Below are positions 22,503 to 35,100 of a stretch of 64,000 nucleotides of DNA, in pieces. The notes beneath the pieces are model-generated. The model was given only the letters and a program-made list of their open reading frames with translations. It searched no databases and was not told the DNA's origin. Within the stretch, counting starts at the first letter, position 1; each line of letters opens with the position of its first letter. Both the position numbers and the translations under genes were made by a program. Source of the stretch: Cardinalis cardinalis (taxonomy: Eukaryota > Chordata > Aves > Passeriformes > Cardinalidae); the NCBI GenBank assembly GCA_014549065.1, contig JACDOX010000087.1, forward strand, positions 124,001 to 188,000. The letters run 5' to 3'.

Positions 22503-23768
22503 ATTCTCCTTGTCCTATCATTTGTAATCACTCTACTGATTTATTTTTCCTTCTGACTTGGTTTAGATGNAATTACAGAACTAGAGCATCGACTTAATCT
22601 TTAATGTTCCTACTTACCAGACTTGAAGAGAATATAGAATAAGTACATTTTACCTGTTTTATTTTTAACTATTTCTCTGCGAGGGTTTTTTTCTTTTGTG
22701 CTTCCTGGTCCATGGGGAGAAAAACCCTTCAAGCATGTTTTAGTTACATCACTAATATTAGAACTGAGTAATCGGGTGGCTTTGGCAGCAGTCTCGTTTA
22801 TAAATTGTTGGTGAGCAGATGGCTCACCAAGTTGGCATGCCAGCTCCAAACTTTCACAATCATGAGTCAAGTTTTAAATCCCAAGATTGCCTTACATACC
22901 ATGAGGGTTTTTTTTTTTTTTATTTTTAATGTGTGTTTGTTTAATAAATGTAACTCTCGATGGGTCTTCTCATTCCTGAGCTGTGTTTTGCACTGAAGCA
23001 TGGCTTTTCAGCAGTCTCTGGCTTTGGGAATGCCTTTTTTTCTTAATTTAATGAAAGCAGAGACTTTTTTAGTCACATATCTGAAAATCTTGCTGCTTAG
23101 AAAAACTAATAAATGTCAGTGTAAGGGACATAAAAGTGAGACTTGTCAGTTCTGGCTAATGTCAAACACCTCAAATGATTGATATNATTCACAAATAAAC
23201 TTATAACAACTTTTGGTTTGTATGCAGAAATATTTTTTAGGAATAATTTGCTGGTATTTTTTATCCTGGGTATACAGTTCTATGCCAATTTGTTTGTTTT
23301 CTGAGTGCAAGGCTTAAGTCATTAGGCAGCATCGAGTACAAATGTTGCATTTTGAAATGCAAAAGTAAATATTTTCTGTAAGCAAAATGTAGCAATAAGG
23401 AAACTGGGCCGAGCAAGAGTGCTCAGACATTCTCCCTGTGAACACAGTGAAGTTCCAAAAGGGTCAGATCTTGATCCACTTGAGANTTTGGACTAATATT
23501 ATTGGAAGGATTTCTGCTTTTTTCTTTTACTTTTTCCTTTTCAAGCTATTCCTTTAAGTAAAATTAATATGCTATATGTGGGTTATAATGCATTGTGGGA
23601 CCTGTTATGGAATGATAATTAGACCTTATTTCTAAATGATTCCACACAAAGTGTGCTGTTGTAAATGCTAAACAACTGTGTTTCATCCATAATCATGTAA
23701 TTGGTGTGTGCAGCTAATTAGTGTGTGTTCAGTTTAGGCCCAGATTTTTTGGAAATGTCTCCTGTTCT

Positions 23769-23851
23769 GGTCCTGATTTAGCAAAGCTCTTAAACAGATG
23801 ATTAACTTCCATTGGCTTTAATAGGACTTAAGCACATTCTTAATCAGGGCC
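23769..23851. repeat. Ancient palindromic repeat remnant (MITE-like)
   Basis: Inverted ends GGTCCTGATT (23769-23778) and its near-complement AATCAGGGCC (23842-23851) flank an internal sequence containing 'agcaaagctcttaaacagatg' and 'attggctttaataggactta'. These words resemble an old sauropsid palindromic repeat whose arms contain 'cctgattcagcaaagcacttaa'. A second partial copy appears at 54336-54395. The family name is not certain; the inverted ends are seen directly. Confidence 0.5.
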
Positions 23852-23996
23852 ATTGTGTCAAATCATGTCTCTTGGTGACAATCAGAAAACCTGCCAGAGC
23901 TGTAGTAAAAATATCTGTAGGTCCTTCTTAAATTTAGATTAATCATTTCTTTAATTTGTGAAGCATTTTGTTTCAGAATGTGTAGGTACCTTGCTA

Positions 23997-24017
23997 TCTC
24001 TCTCTCTCTCTCTCTCT
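23997..24017. repeat. (TC)n microsatellite
   Basis: Ten perfect TC units followed by a short T run, in intron 3. It is probably length-polymorphic. No other role is apparent. Confidence 0.9.
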
Positions 24018-27000
24018 TTTTAAGCAAATGGTTATTGTCACAATCTAATTGTATGTGTAAAGTTTAAAGATTTTAACTAGCTTGGCAGGCTGTTTACATC
24101 AAATCTGTTCAATACACCTTTGAGATGGAGAAGAGGAAAATAGGCATCTGAGAGTGCCTCACTGGAATATAAATGTCAGTGCTGATAGATATCTATGATA
24201 CAAAATTTGTGTGGGAGTAATAATTTAGTAATAAAATAGGTGAAATTAATTTTTATGCTGAAGGGGATACCTTACAATAACCATTTTGTAATTTTATGTT
24301 TGACAGTTTGCTCTGCATTATGTGGATAGGTGGAGCTGAGATAATGTAATCCATTTCCAGTTGTAAACAAGATTGCTTTAAGAGCTGCAGTAGTAAGATG
24401 CATGTTGGCTGACTTTAAGCTGAAAGGTAATTGCCTCTGAATATTAATGTGCATGTGGGGATTTTGTGTTTAATTCTGGGATTTCATATTTGCCCTATAG
24501 CAGCTCTGAAGAGGCCCTTNTTTTCCCAAACCCCACTTTGCTGCTAATTGAAGCTAGTGGCAAGTGTTGAATTTTGGGTCCTTTGCTTCAATTTTATGTA
24601 GCCTGTGTTCCTTGGAGAATGCTGCTTGCTTTGGCTGGTTTTTTTTGGTTTTTTTTTGTTAACCACCTTTCAAGTTGAGGGTTTTTGGAGATGTTTGTTG
24701 TCCTACAGAAGCTATGAGTAGTTCCTGGCATGGAGGAGGAAAGATGGAATTGTAGGTTATGGAAAAGGGGAGAAGTTGCTGCNCTAACTAAATTGGAGCC
24801 TCTTGGAGAAATGAGAGTTAAGGTGCTGATCCANGTGCTCTGTAGCTGGCAAGCTTCCTCATGAGTAATTTAAGATCTGTCCAAAGCCCACTGCACTCTG
24901 TGGGAGATTTTCTAATTCCACACACTTGTGGAGCAGACCCCTATCATGGGGGCAAGCTGTAGGTAGTGACAAGCATTGTCTGAGGGAACATCAGCNGGCT
25001 GCATTTGTTTTTGAAATTGTTTTAGGCATGGAAGGCTACAGCCAGATTACAAGCAAGCAGTACCTCAGCTTTCCATTTCAATTCCAGCTCTTGGCTTGTA
25101 CAAGCTGTTCCATTACCACGGCTTCCAGCAAGGCCCAGCACTGGGAACAGCAGCATTGGNGTTGAACAGGGTGTAACTGCAGCTTTGCTCTGGAGCAATC
25201 TGCAACTCAGCAGTGCTGCAGGAGCTTGGCAATCTGTTCTGTGCAGGGGTTTAACCTGCACACGTTTTAATTGCAGCGGGTGTGTGGGCTGTCATTAGTT
25301 AGGACTGTTTAAAGGTGTTATAACTGGCAGGTGCCCCAGATGCCCTTCTAGCTGAGATGATGTTCCTGAGACAAGCACTCAAAGCAGAGTCCAACATTCC
25401 TTGTTTTCTGTGGCAATGCCAGCATTTTCTTCTGAAAAAGAAAAGCCAAATAACAAAAAGGAGTATTTTTAGCTTGGATCGATTTGCTGATCCAGTTTAG
25501 TGCACGGTCTCACACAGTGAGAGGGTGGTGTCTGAGCAGGGATGGGAGCTCCTGGCTCTTTTTCTGCTTCTGCAGAGACAAAGGCACTCTGAGCTGTGCT
25601 GATACCTCACACAGGTCATAACTGTGTGGTCAACAAGGCAGGCAGTTGGCTTTTCTGCTGCCTCTGATCCAGTGCAAAGGGTGGCTGCCTCTTGCAGAGG
25701 TGCTGGGTTCACAGCCAGCCCTTTCACAGGTTGCCTGTATCTCACAGCTCACATTTGGACTGTAACCTCATATAGCACCTTTAGTTAAACAGTGCTGGTG
25801 GTATGAGTGGGAGCCACTGAACACAGATAGACTTGAATCTTCCACACTCCTGCACTTTGCACAAACTTTGGGGTATTGAGTTTTTGGTTCAGAATGATTT
25901 TTAAATTTCCATAGTGCCCCATCTCCAGTGATTTGGTCTGGCACTTCCTGAAGTTGAGGGGAGTCTTGGTGGTATTTCAGTCATTTTTGCAACATGATGC
26001 TGCTTGTAGCAAAGCTGTTCTATGGCTGCCTTTGCTAAAAAATTACTTTGCTACAGAAACATTTGACTGTAGGCTGATAAGCAGAAAAAGTGAGGGTGTG
26101 TGGGTTTGTGAATGTATGTTGCCCATTAAAGAGTCTCACTCAATGCTGGGTGCTTCATTACAATGAGAAAAACATAAAAGGATTTTAATAGCTAATTAAC
26201 TTGTTCACTAATGGATCAGGCACTGTCTTAAGGGCAGTAGTTTAAAAGAGTCCGTTTAATGAAAGTTGACTGGAGGTATGTCCTGTGGCTATTACAAACT
26301 TTGTTTTATAATAGCATGTATTTTTCAGTAGCTCCTTGCCATGCTGTAATGTGGTTGGAGTGGGAGAAATTAGAAAACTGACCATTTCCCGGCAGATAGC
26401 GATAAGTTTCTACTCAGTCAGAATGCTCTATACTCTGTGATAGGTTTATAATTATTATCCTAAGATTGATGTTTTTGGGGGGGAGTGTAAATTTGTGCAG
26501 CAGTAATCCATTAAGAAATCAATAATCATTCCATCCTGAAATGCAGTTTCTCTNCAACATTATAAATACACACCAAAGATTTGAAACTCTGCCGGTTTCC
26601 CCTTCTCCACCGCCCTCCTCCTGCTTCCCTGAACTCCAAGTTCAATGCCCTTTGTTGTGTTGGAGAAGCAGCTCCATGATGGGACTCTTCTGTCAGGAAA
26701 AACAGGGCTGATGGTATTAGCAGCATCCTGAGAGCCAGTAACACTTTTTAGTGCAAACTTTGCTTTCACACCAGAAGTACCCTTTTTATCTTGGGGAAAT
26801 TCTCCCTCTCCACTGTCAGAGTTTCATCCCTGCTAGATGGGGATGATGAAGATTCATGCCTTGTTCCTCTGTAGAGAGCAGTGGAGAGGAAGTATTATAG
26901 AAGTGCAAAGTCGTTGTATGTGTACATTTCCTTTTCCTTGTTCAGACTTGGTTCTTCATGTAACAGTTCAGAGGTTTGGCTATCAGAGACCAGCACATCC

Positions 27001-30000
27001 TGCAGGACTTCCCTTTTTGCTCTGAATTCTCCCTAGCTGGGCANACACATTTTTGAATTGCTGCTATAAGTTATCCCCTGATGTAGAGAGCTGGAAACAT
27101 ACTTTATCTAGGAGTGANGGTGATTATAACTGATAAATAGTAGCTGAGCGAGGAAGAGTGGGAGTATTATTTATGTTTCTTTGTGGAGGAATAAAATATA
27201 TGGGGTGAGGTGCTGGGTCAGCCTGGTTTTGATCTTGCAAGGAAAATGGTGGATGGAGCAGGGAGATGCTATTGCTGTAGCAAGAGCCACAAAACACGGA
27301 GTACATCTAATATTACATTTCCACGTCTTTTACTTTTATTATTCCTCTACTTTCTTTTTGCTAGAGCTTGTTGAAAAATCATTTCTAATAAAAAATAATC
27401 TCATTTTTCCATTTCAGTTTAAATTACTATTATTTTTAGCCAGCTCTGCTGTTGGTTGAAAAAAGGGGCATTTGTNCATGACAGAGTTGTTTTTTATATC
27501 TATCATAGTTGTTCAGGTCTAAATTTGCTCTTTTCATATGCCCCAAAAAAAGCATGCTTGGCTTGGTATGGGTAACTCACATATGCCTTTTCTTCCTTTG
27601 AGAACATTGTCATCCAATTTAGGGATGGTCAGCAGCCTCTTCAGCTTTGANAGGGAGAAAAAACAGTATTTATCACACCTTTGCTTTTGAGATTTGAGAA
27701 TCTCAGTTATGTCCAGAGGTCTAACAAGTGTCAAGTGTGAGTTTTGTGACTTGGTACACGTGTGCCTTGGCTTATTTGGGAATACCCANATGGGTGGAAT
27801 CATACATGTGTTTTAGTGTTTGCAGACAGGGAGTGTGAGTGAGCTGGTGATGAACAAAACTGGACACCGAGAAGCCAAACTCTGATTCTCACCTCTGTAA
27901 GTTGCTCTAGAATAATCCAAGGCTATTGTCATGGTAAATTCTCCCACTGTGATCCTNTATGGAAGGAGCTTTCACACATGGCTTGACTGTGGGGACACTT
28001 GCCATTCACTGGCTCTCATTGGGAAGTGCAAAATTGGATGCTAATAGGAAAAGACCCAGATGCCAGCAAAAGAAAGATCTTGTCAATTGTGTTCAGTAGT
28101 TTTTCATTCAGCATTGACTTCTTATCTGGTGAATTTGAGGTTTTTTTTCTTTAAGGCTGTGAACCCCATACTGGGTACTTTCAATAAAGAATAGTTCTTC
28201 ATTTACCTAAAACTGTCCCTCTTGCTNAGATGCTGGTAGCATATGAGTTTAGCAAGGACTGACAGTTGATGGGTTTTGACTCTTCTTATTTCAATACCTT
28301 GTAACTGGCTTCACTTCTTTGGTCTTCATACTGATTAATGCTTTTATACGTCACTAACGCTTAATTTTGAAAATATCTTTTATTTTCCTCTTTTCCATCA
28401 ACTTGTGATACAGAAGCAGCAGCTGATTGACAGCTAACCTTTTTCTGCAATGGTTTGCTGAAGAGTTCATGCCAATGACATGTGGCTTTTCAGCGAAATA
28501 GGAAGACTTTATCACATCTTTTTGTTTTACCCATTACCTTTTTTTTCCAGTGGTTTGCAGAACAGTGAGTGCTAAAAGCCCAGTATCAGCTCACAGGATG
28601 CCGAGTTTAACAGATAGGGCTTTATTAGCTCTCGGTTGCATTTGTCTTTACTTCACAAGTCCCTATTTAGAATTACCTGTAAGTGGTTATTTTCCAGTGC
28701 GGTTTTCAAAGACAAACCACTTTTTTTCTTATTGTTGTTGCTGCTGGTTTCTTTAACTGCTAAAAGCTCATCACCATGTATATAACTCTTATGTGTCCAC
28801 TGATAGCTTGAGTGACAAGTTACAGAAAGTGGTGTAAGTGGCTTTTTGGAAAGAAAATTCTTCAAAGAGAAATATTTAACAAACCGAACAATTAAGAGAT
28901 GCCATCTCAATCAATAAGTTAGAGTTAATTGGCTGTGTACAAAGCATTTTTAAACAACTTCCCTGAAGAGTCTGTGTATTGAGCTTAGAGTGCCTTTTCT
29001 AGCAAGGCTATTTTCAAAGGCTGGTTTCTTCTAAAAAAGTGCTCGTTTTCAATTTTTTTTCTAATTTCCAGACTGAATGCCATCTTGCATATGGGTCTCA
29101 TTGAGCGAATATAAGAGTATTTAATAACAGCTTTTAATTTCTTCCTTTGTGTGTGTGTGCCTCCCTAGGAGTATCCCATGTTCTAGTGACTGCAAACTGC
29201 TGGTCTAGAAAACAGTCAGCAGCTGCTCTCAGCCTGAGGGCAATAACAGCACTTCAAATGTGCTGCATTGAGGCGTTTGTGTTACCTCATTTTTCTATTT
29301 CTGTTAACTTTATCAAAGTCTCCCATGTGCAAGACATTGACCACAAGCCATGTGTTGGGACCAACGGTCCTAAACTGATAGTTCAACTTCATGCTCATAG
29401 AGGTGTCANAAACCCTATTGGAATCAAAAGGAAAAAAAAATACCCCCTTATTAGTACCCTCAGGTTATGTATACATTTCCAAAAGGGTATTTTATGCCAA
29501 GCTTTCAAAACCCTCTTCAGTGATGGACAGGCATCATTCTCTGAACCTTCAGAGACTGGAGGTGGAAGAAGAGCTTCCTCTCTNTTAGCAAGAGCCACCT
29601 GTCTCTTTGGAATGCCTCCCTCAGGATGTTGTAGGCCTGATTTTTAGAGATGGCAGAGATTGCTAGACTATGTCCGAGGGGATCAGGAATTTGTGCAGTT
29701 GGACATTGGAAGAGTTGGTCCAAGTGGCTCNGTCAGCGAGACAGCAACCAAGCCTCACACCTTTTATCTACGAGTTCATTTCACCAGACCAGTGTTTCTT
29801 AAATGTGTTTAATGAAGCTGCCTCCCTATTTTTTTTTTTACTCGACCCCAATGTCAACTATAAAAGTCAAGGTAAATGGTAAGAAAGGAAGAAATCGCTA
29901 GCATGAAATTTGGAGAAATAAGTAGTTCAAAGCAAAATACTTCCTTAATTCTTTTCCTGGAAATTGTTCTTCCCTTTTGACCCACAAAAGTTCCTCACTG

Positions 30001-32026
30001 TGACTTGTAAGCTAAAAGACTGTGATTCTGGGCAATAGTTCTCAAATAATTTGAGCAGTGCTGCTCTCAGATGGAGAAATGTTAACAGGTCTTGTTCAGG
30101 CTGATTCTTCCTTGTGCGGTTGGGTAAAGGAGTGGGGAGTAAATCATTGAGTAGGTATATCTTCCATTCAGCAGGAGCTGCACATGATGGGATTATTAGT
30201 ATTTCTAAACTAAAGCCCCTGACAGATCCTTGGATGCTTAAAGCTGTTGTGATGCTTTACCAGATGGTTCAGAAACTCAGACTGGAATATCTCATTGGCT
30301 GGTGCTAAACAATGACATTTCAAACCCACACGTTTGTTTGGATTTTAATTTTCAGGAGGATTAAAGCTTTTTGGGATATGGGCTGTCTCTTTCCATATAT
30401 ATGCTCAGCACCTTATGTAGTTTAGATGCTTTTGCAGTGTCTTTATAATTCATCGTATTACAGAATATTTGGAACTGTTGCACATTTTTAGCCATGTGGT
30501 CCTGCAAAGTGCAGACAGGGTAAAGCGTGCAAGTTGTTTAATGCAATGAGTGTGATGACTGCGACTGCTTTGTCTTGTGTCTGGTAATTGTGTGAGCAGG
30601 TGATTATGCTGAAATGTGCCACTTTGGATTCTGTATCCCTCTGTTCTTTTCACTTCTCAAATCTTGTCTTTGAAGGCTCAGTTCTGTAAATACTAATGTG
30701 TTTGCATAACTTGTATTCAGTGCAGTGTTGATGCTTATTCCTCTTAGAGGTTGAACTGTTCAGTCCTGACTCTACTAAATACATTGAATGAGACCCCGCT
30801 GCTCTTGGGGAAAAGATCAAAGGAAACTGGTTGTGTTTTATTCTCTTTCAGTCCCATGACATTTTGAAAACTGGATGGAGTGTCCCTCTGGCAAAATCAA
30901 AAAAATTTTTACGGCCTTCCAAATTAGGCAGTCCTCCCTGGCTGCCAACATGTCTGTCCTGGTTAAAACTACAATCTTTCTGCTACTTCTGAACTGCCTT
31001 GGAGTGGGAATGGAAGTAGTACTATGAAATTCCCTTCTTAATTCCTTAGGGCAAAGATTGCTGTTTTGTTGTGTGCAGATAATACTGGGTAGAGGTAGGC
31101 TACTATGTGAAAATGTGCACACATCNTTTTGGGATCGGGGAAGGATTTGAGATAAGTGTTTGAGGAATGGAGAACTCGTTTATAATGCTTGTTTAAACAA
31201 CAGTGTTGATGTACATTCTAGAGAGCAGTGAACCAGGATGCTTTGTTGACAAGTCTGAGAGGTTTGGCCTTTTTTTGTCCCTCTCTTACCCCTGACAACT
31301 TAATTAAGAGAATAGTATCGGTGGGAAAGGAGTTCAGTTATATTGGGAAGAAAAAGGACATTTGACATAATTATTTTTGTGTTTGACTGGTACGTTCTAT
31401 CCTGCTGTTCTCCATATGATTCATTCTATTTGTGCATGATTGTTGCACAGTATTAAATAATGTGCCTTTTTTTTCTGTTAAACAAGTATTCCCCTAGCTT
31501 GTCTCAAAAAGCTGACACATGTTCATTCTTCACTCAGGGAGTTCTGCATCTGTCGACACTTCAGACATAATCAGTTTAGATTTCAGCAGCTGATTAGTGC
31601 TCACCTCTAACCAAACTCAGAAGCTGTTGCTCCAAATGGTAACAAATAATATCCTAATTAGTCCTCTGCATAATGATAGCAGAGGCNGTAGCTAAAAGCT
31701 CCTGCTCTTGGAGCCCTTCCTGTTCTAGTCCACTGGCCTTACAGCCTGTTGGATCAGCATTTACACTGAGCTTTTCTTCCCCCGCCTTAAAATGCCTTGC
31801 AGAGCAATTAATTACGCACCTGAAGATAGGCATTAGGCACGCAACAGTATTCCACACACAGCCATGAACGTTTCATTAGAGGCAGGTAATTTGTGTGTGA
31901 TTATGAAAGCAGGAGCAGGAATGCTGGGCAGCACTCCAGGATTATCCTATAGCGCCTGGAGCCGGTGCGTGTCCCTGCCAAGCTGTTTGACCCGGCCGGC
32001 TGATGCAGCCGAGCGCGGCTCACGCT

Positions 32027-32121
32027 GCCTCAAATTCTGCCTCAAATTCTGCCTCAAATTCTGCCTCAAATTCTGCCTCAAATTCTGCCTCAAATTCTGC
32101 CTCAAATTCTGCCTCAAATTC
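32027..32121 (+). repeat. 12-bp minisatellite, 7.9 copies
   Basis: The unit GCCTCAAATTCT is repeated with no mismatches from 32027 through 32121; the last copy lacks its final T. Because the unit is 12 bases, any frame through it encodes a four-residue repeat (Cys-Leu-Lys-Phe in the + frame), which makes a small open frame at 31864-32220 look artificially regular. Perfect identity between copies implies recent expansion or active homogenisation. It lies in intron 3, beside a CpG-containing stretch (31967-32020, 'cccggccggc', 'gagcgcggct') unusual for this intron. Confidence 0.95.
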
Positions 32122-35100
32122 AAGCATAACTCCTCTCTACTCCAGTGCTGGCTGGTTGTGACAGCACCAAGTTTTACCAGGAAGTTTTATATGGCTTTAT
32201 GCTTTTCTGAGTCTGATTAGCTAGTTAGCAAAACATGCCTGTCCCTGTCCATTAAACTCTGTGTATTTCCTCTTAGCTAACACTTATTTTGCACAAGCCT
32301 GGGGATTTCTTTTTTTTAAAATAAATTTATGTCTACAGAGGCGTAGTTTAATAAGTACCACTCACCGGGATGGTACAGTAGCCACTGGCATCTCTCAGAA
32401 CAAAAGTCATGTGAGCAACTATAGCTGGATTAGTGTGACCTCAATAGTGCAGAGAATTGAGGAAAGAAAAAAGAGAGGATGAGGGGGAAAATGCCTTTAA
32501 GATGCCTTCAGGAAGCTGTGCAACTCGAGTTGTCCGAAGGCAGGCTGAGCCAGCTGAGTACTAGAGTACATAAATATCCGTTCGTTGAAAAAGGAAGTTT
32601 TAAAACGTCAATTGGATTTTCAGGTTTGATTCAATAACTTTTTAAAACCCTGCTTAACTTTGAAATTGAGAGGGTCTATTTTAAAACATAAATCAACAGC
32701 AACAGAAAAATCACTTAAATAACAGCAAAAGTGCTGCTTAAATATTTGCCGCTGAAATGTTAGAGTGTCTAGCTACTAAAATTGGGAATGTCACAAAATC
32801 AGCACCTAAAAGCAGAGCTTGTTGCTGAAAGTGCTTTATTGCTGGAGCTGTTGCTTTTTCTGTTGGTATGGGGATATTTTCTTCAGTTTATTCAGAGTTC
32901 AGTCAAAGTGGGTAAGGCGGCTAGTAGGTGGAAAAGCAGAAAGATTTGTTCTCCTCTGCAAGCTGGTGAATAAAAACTGGTTTGAGAGGTTGAGGCCAAT
33001 TCCATTTTGCATTCAGGATAAGGCTGACATGAGTGATGAATTTAAAAATCACTTAGAAAATGAAGCTGTTAATTATCTTTAATGTATTAACATGTAAAAC
33101 AAATGTGTGAATAAATGAATGTTAAGCTTTTTAAATAAGTGCACAGTCTATCCCCTGAGGTAATAAAAAGTGCCTAATCCACTATAAAGCTTTCATTTAT
33201 TTGCAAAATCACTGGTCTCTGTGGCTAATAGTTTTTGTTTAGAAAACAGCTGAGAAGTCCAAATACAAGATTTAGCTGCAGTATTTAAAATTTCCCGGTT
33301 GCTTTATTAAAGTCCAACTTTAAAAGACGATTACATTGCTTTGAGTATGAATTGATGCACCACTTCTTTCTCTTTTATAAAATATATTTATCTTGGAAAC
33401 AAAGACTGAAGTATACCCAGTCTATTTGCATTTTGGTACTGTGTTCCTGAGAAAGTTGTTAGATTAACTAAGATAGAAATTATACTTTTTCAAAGTGCAA
33501 GAGAAAATGTCTAAATGAAAGATTGTGGAAAGCTAAAGAAGATGGGACTCATCAGGCTACAAGGAGGTGGCAAGCTCCTTCAGTCCCAAACCAGATTTGT
33601 TTCAAATATTCATTAAGGAATTGCCATTAAAAATGGGGAGATACTTAGGACTTTTCTAATTCACATCAAATGACAATATCAACATGGAAAAAGCAGAAAA
33701 TTGTACAGGAAGAGCTGTCACATTTGGGCTGGAACACTGAAAATGAGACGAAATGTGGGAGTGCGTGGTGCAGGGTCGGAGGCCGGGGACTGAATTTCCA
33801 CTGTAACCCGCATGCCTGGAAATGAGAGAGGAGGAATAGGCTGGGTTTAGGTGATGTGAGATATCTCTCGGGCAGCAGTGTGATAAAGTTAGGAAAATGG
33901 CACGTGCTATGATGTGATCTTGCAGGTGGAGTGTTTCCAGTGGAGAAGGGAAATACTGATGCTGTTTCACCAGAGCAGCAGGGTGGCTTGGCCTATGCTG
34001 AGGTCTGTGCTTCAGCCTCGAGACTTCTTCTGTTTCAGGAGCTCTCTTTTCAGTCTAGTCTGGCAATCTCTCCTCTCTGTCAGGAAATGAAGGTCTGTTC
34101 TGCCATGTCCTCTCCACCTGGTAAAGTAAACCTAAAGCAAGGCTGTAGGATAAGGCCCATTGAGCAGTACAGGAAAGGGTAAATACCAGGCAGGGTGGCA
34201 AGTTATTTAAACNTACAAAACTGTTCAAGAGAAGCAGCAGACTAGGAATGAGGCAGAGTTACCCTTTTGCTTGTGCCAGAATGTGGGCAGCAGTCTGACA
34301 CATTTCTGAATGGGATCATATGGCACGATGGCCTGACGGCTGAGGGCTCAGAGTCACGTAGGGCAACCAGGCACCTTTTACCTCTGCAGGGGTCACCAAT
34401 TGTGTGCCTGTCTGAGCCCTGGGCAATGCCTTCCTCATCTCAATTTCTCACTCCAAGGCTGGTGGCAGCCCCTCTCCACTCTGAAGTCCAAGCCAAGGCC
34501 TGCAAAGGCTGTACACGTGCACCAGCACTCCCTTTGCAAGGATCACAGCGCGGTTGTGCAGCAGCAGAAATGTCTTTTCCGTGTTCTTTTCATGACTTTG
34601 TGCAACTTGAGTTTGCTACCCTGTTGACTGGCATGAGCTTCAGTAGGGAAACCAAGATTTTCCTTGGCAAGACCTATGCTAGGTTGATAGCAAGGAAGCA
34701 GTTGCCTACAGGAAGTCCTGGGATAGATGAAGGCATGGTTATGAACTCCCTTTAGCTGGTTGAGCTCTTTTGTGTTTTACTACAGAGCTGGGGCAGCTTG
34801 GAGTTAGTGAGGTCTAAAAGTTTGTTCCTCTTTGCATTTGCTGTGCCACAAGGTAGCACAAAAATGAAAGTCTTTAGATCGTCTGCATTTCAGATGAATG
34901 AGTAGCAGCAGCAATCAATGCTCAGACTTCTGTCTGAACCACTGGAGATTTAACTCTCCCTTGGCTAACTGAAATTCTCATGGCTATGAGAATTTTGGCT
35001 GAACCACACACTATTTTTCATGAAACCTCCCGCAAGTTTTGTGTAAGTAGGCTGGCAAGTTTGCTTTGATTTTTATGGAAGATGCTTGCACAGATCAAAA

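Noticed and set aside
31864..32220. Frame with a regular Cys-Leu-Lys-Phe repeat
   Set aside because: This is only the translation of the 12-bp minisatellite; the flanks show no protein family.
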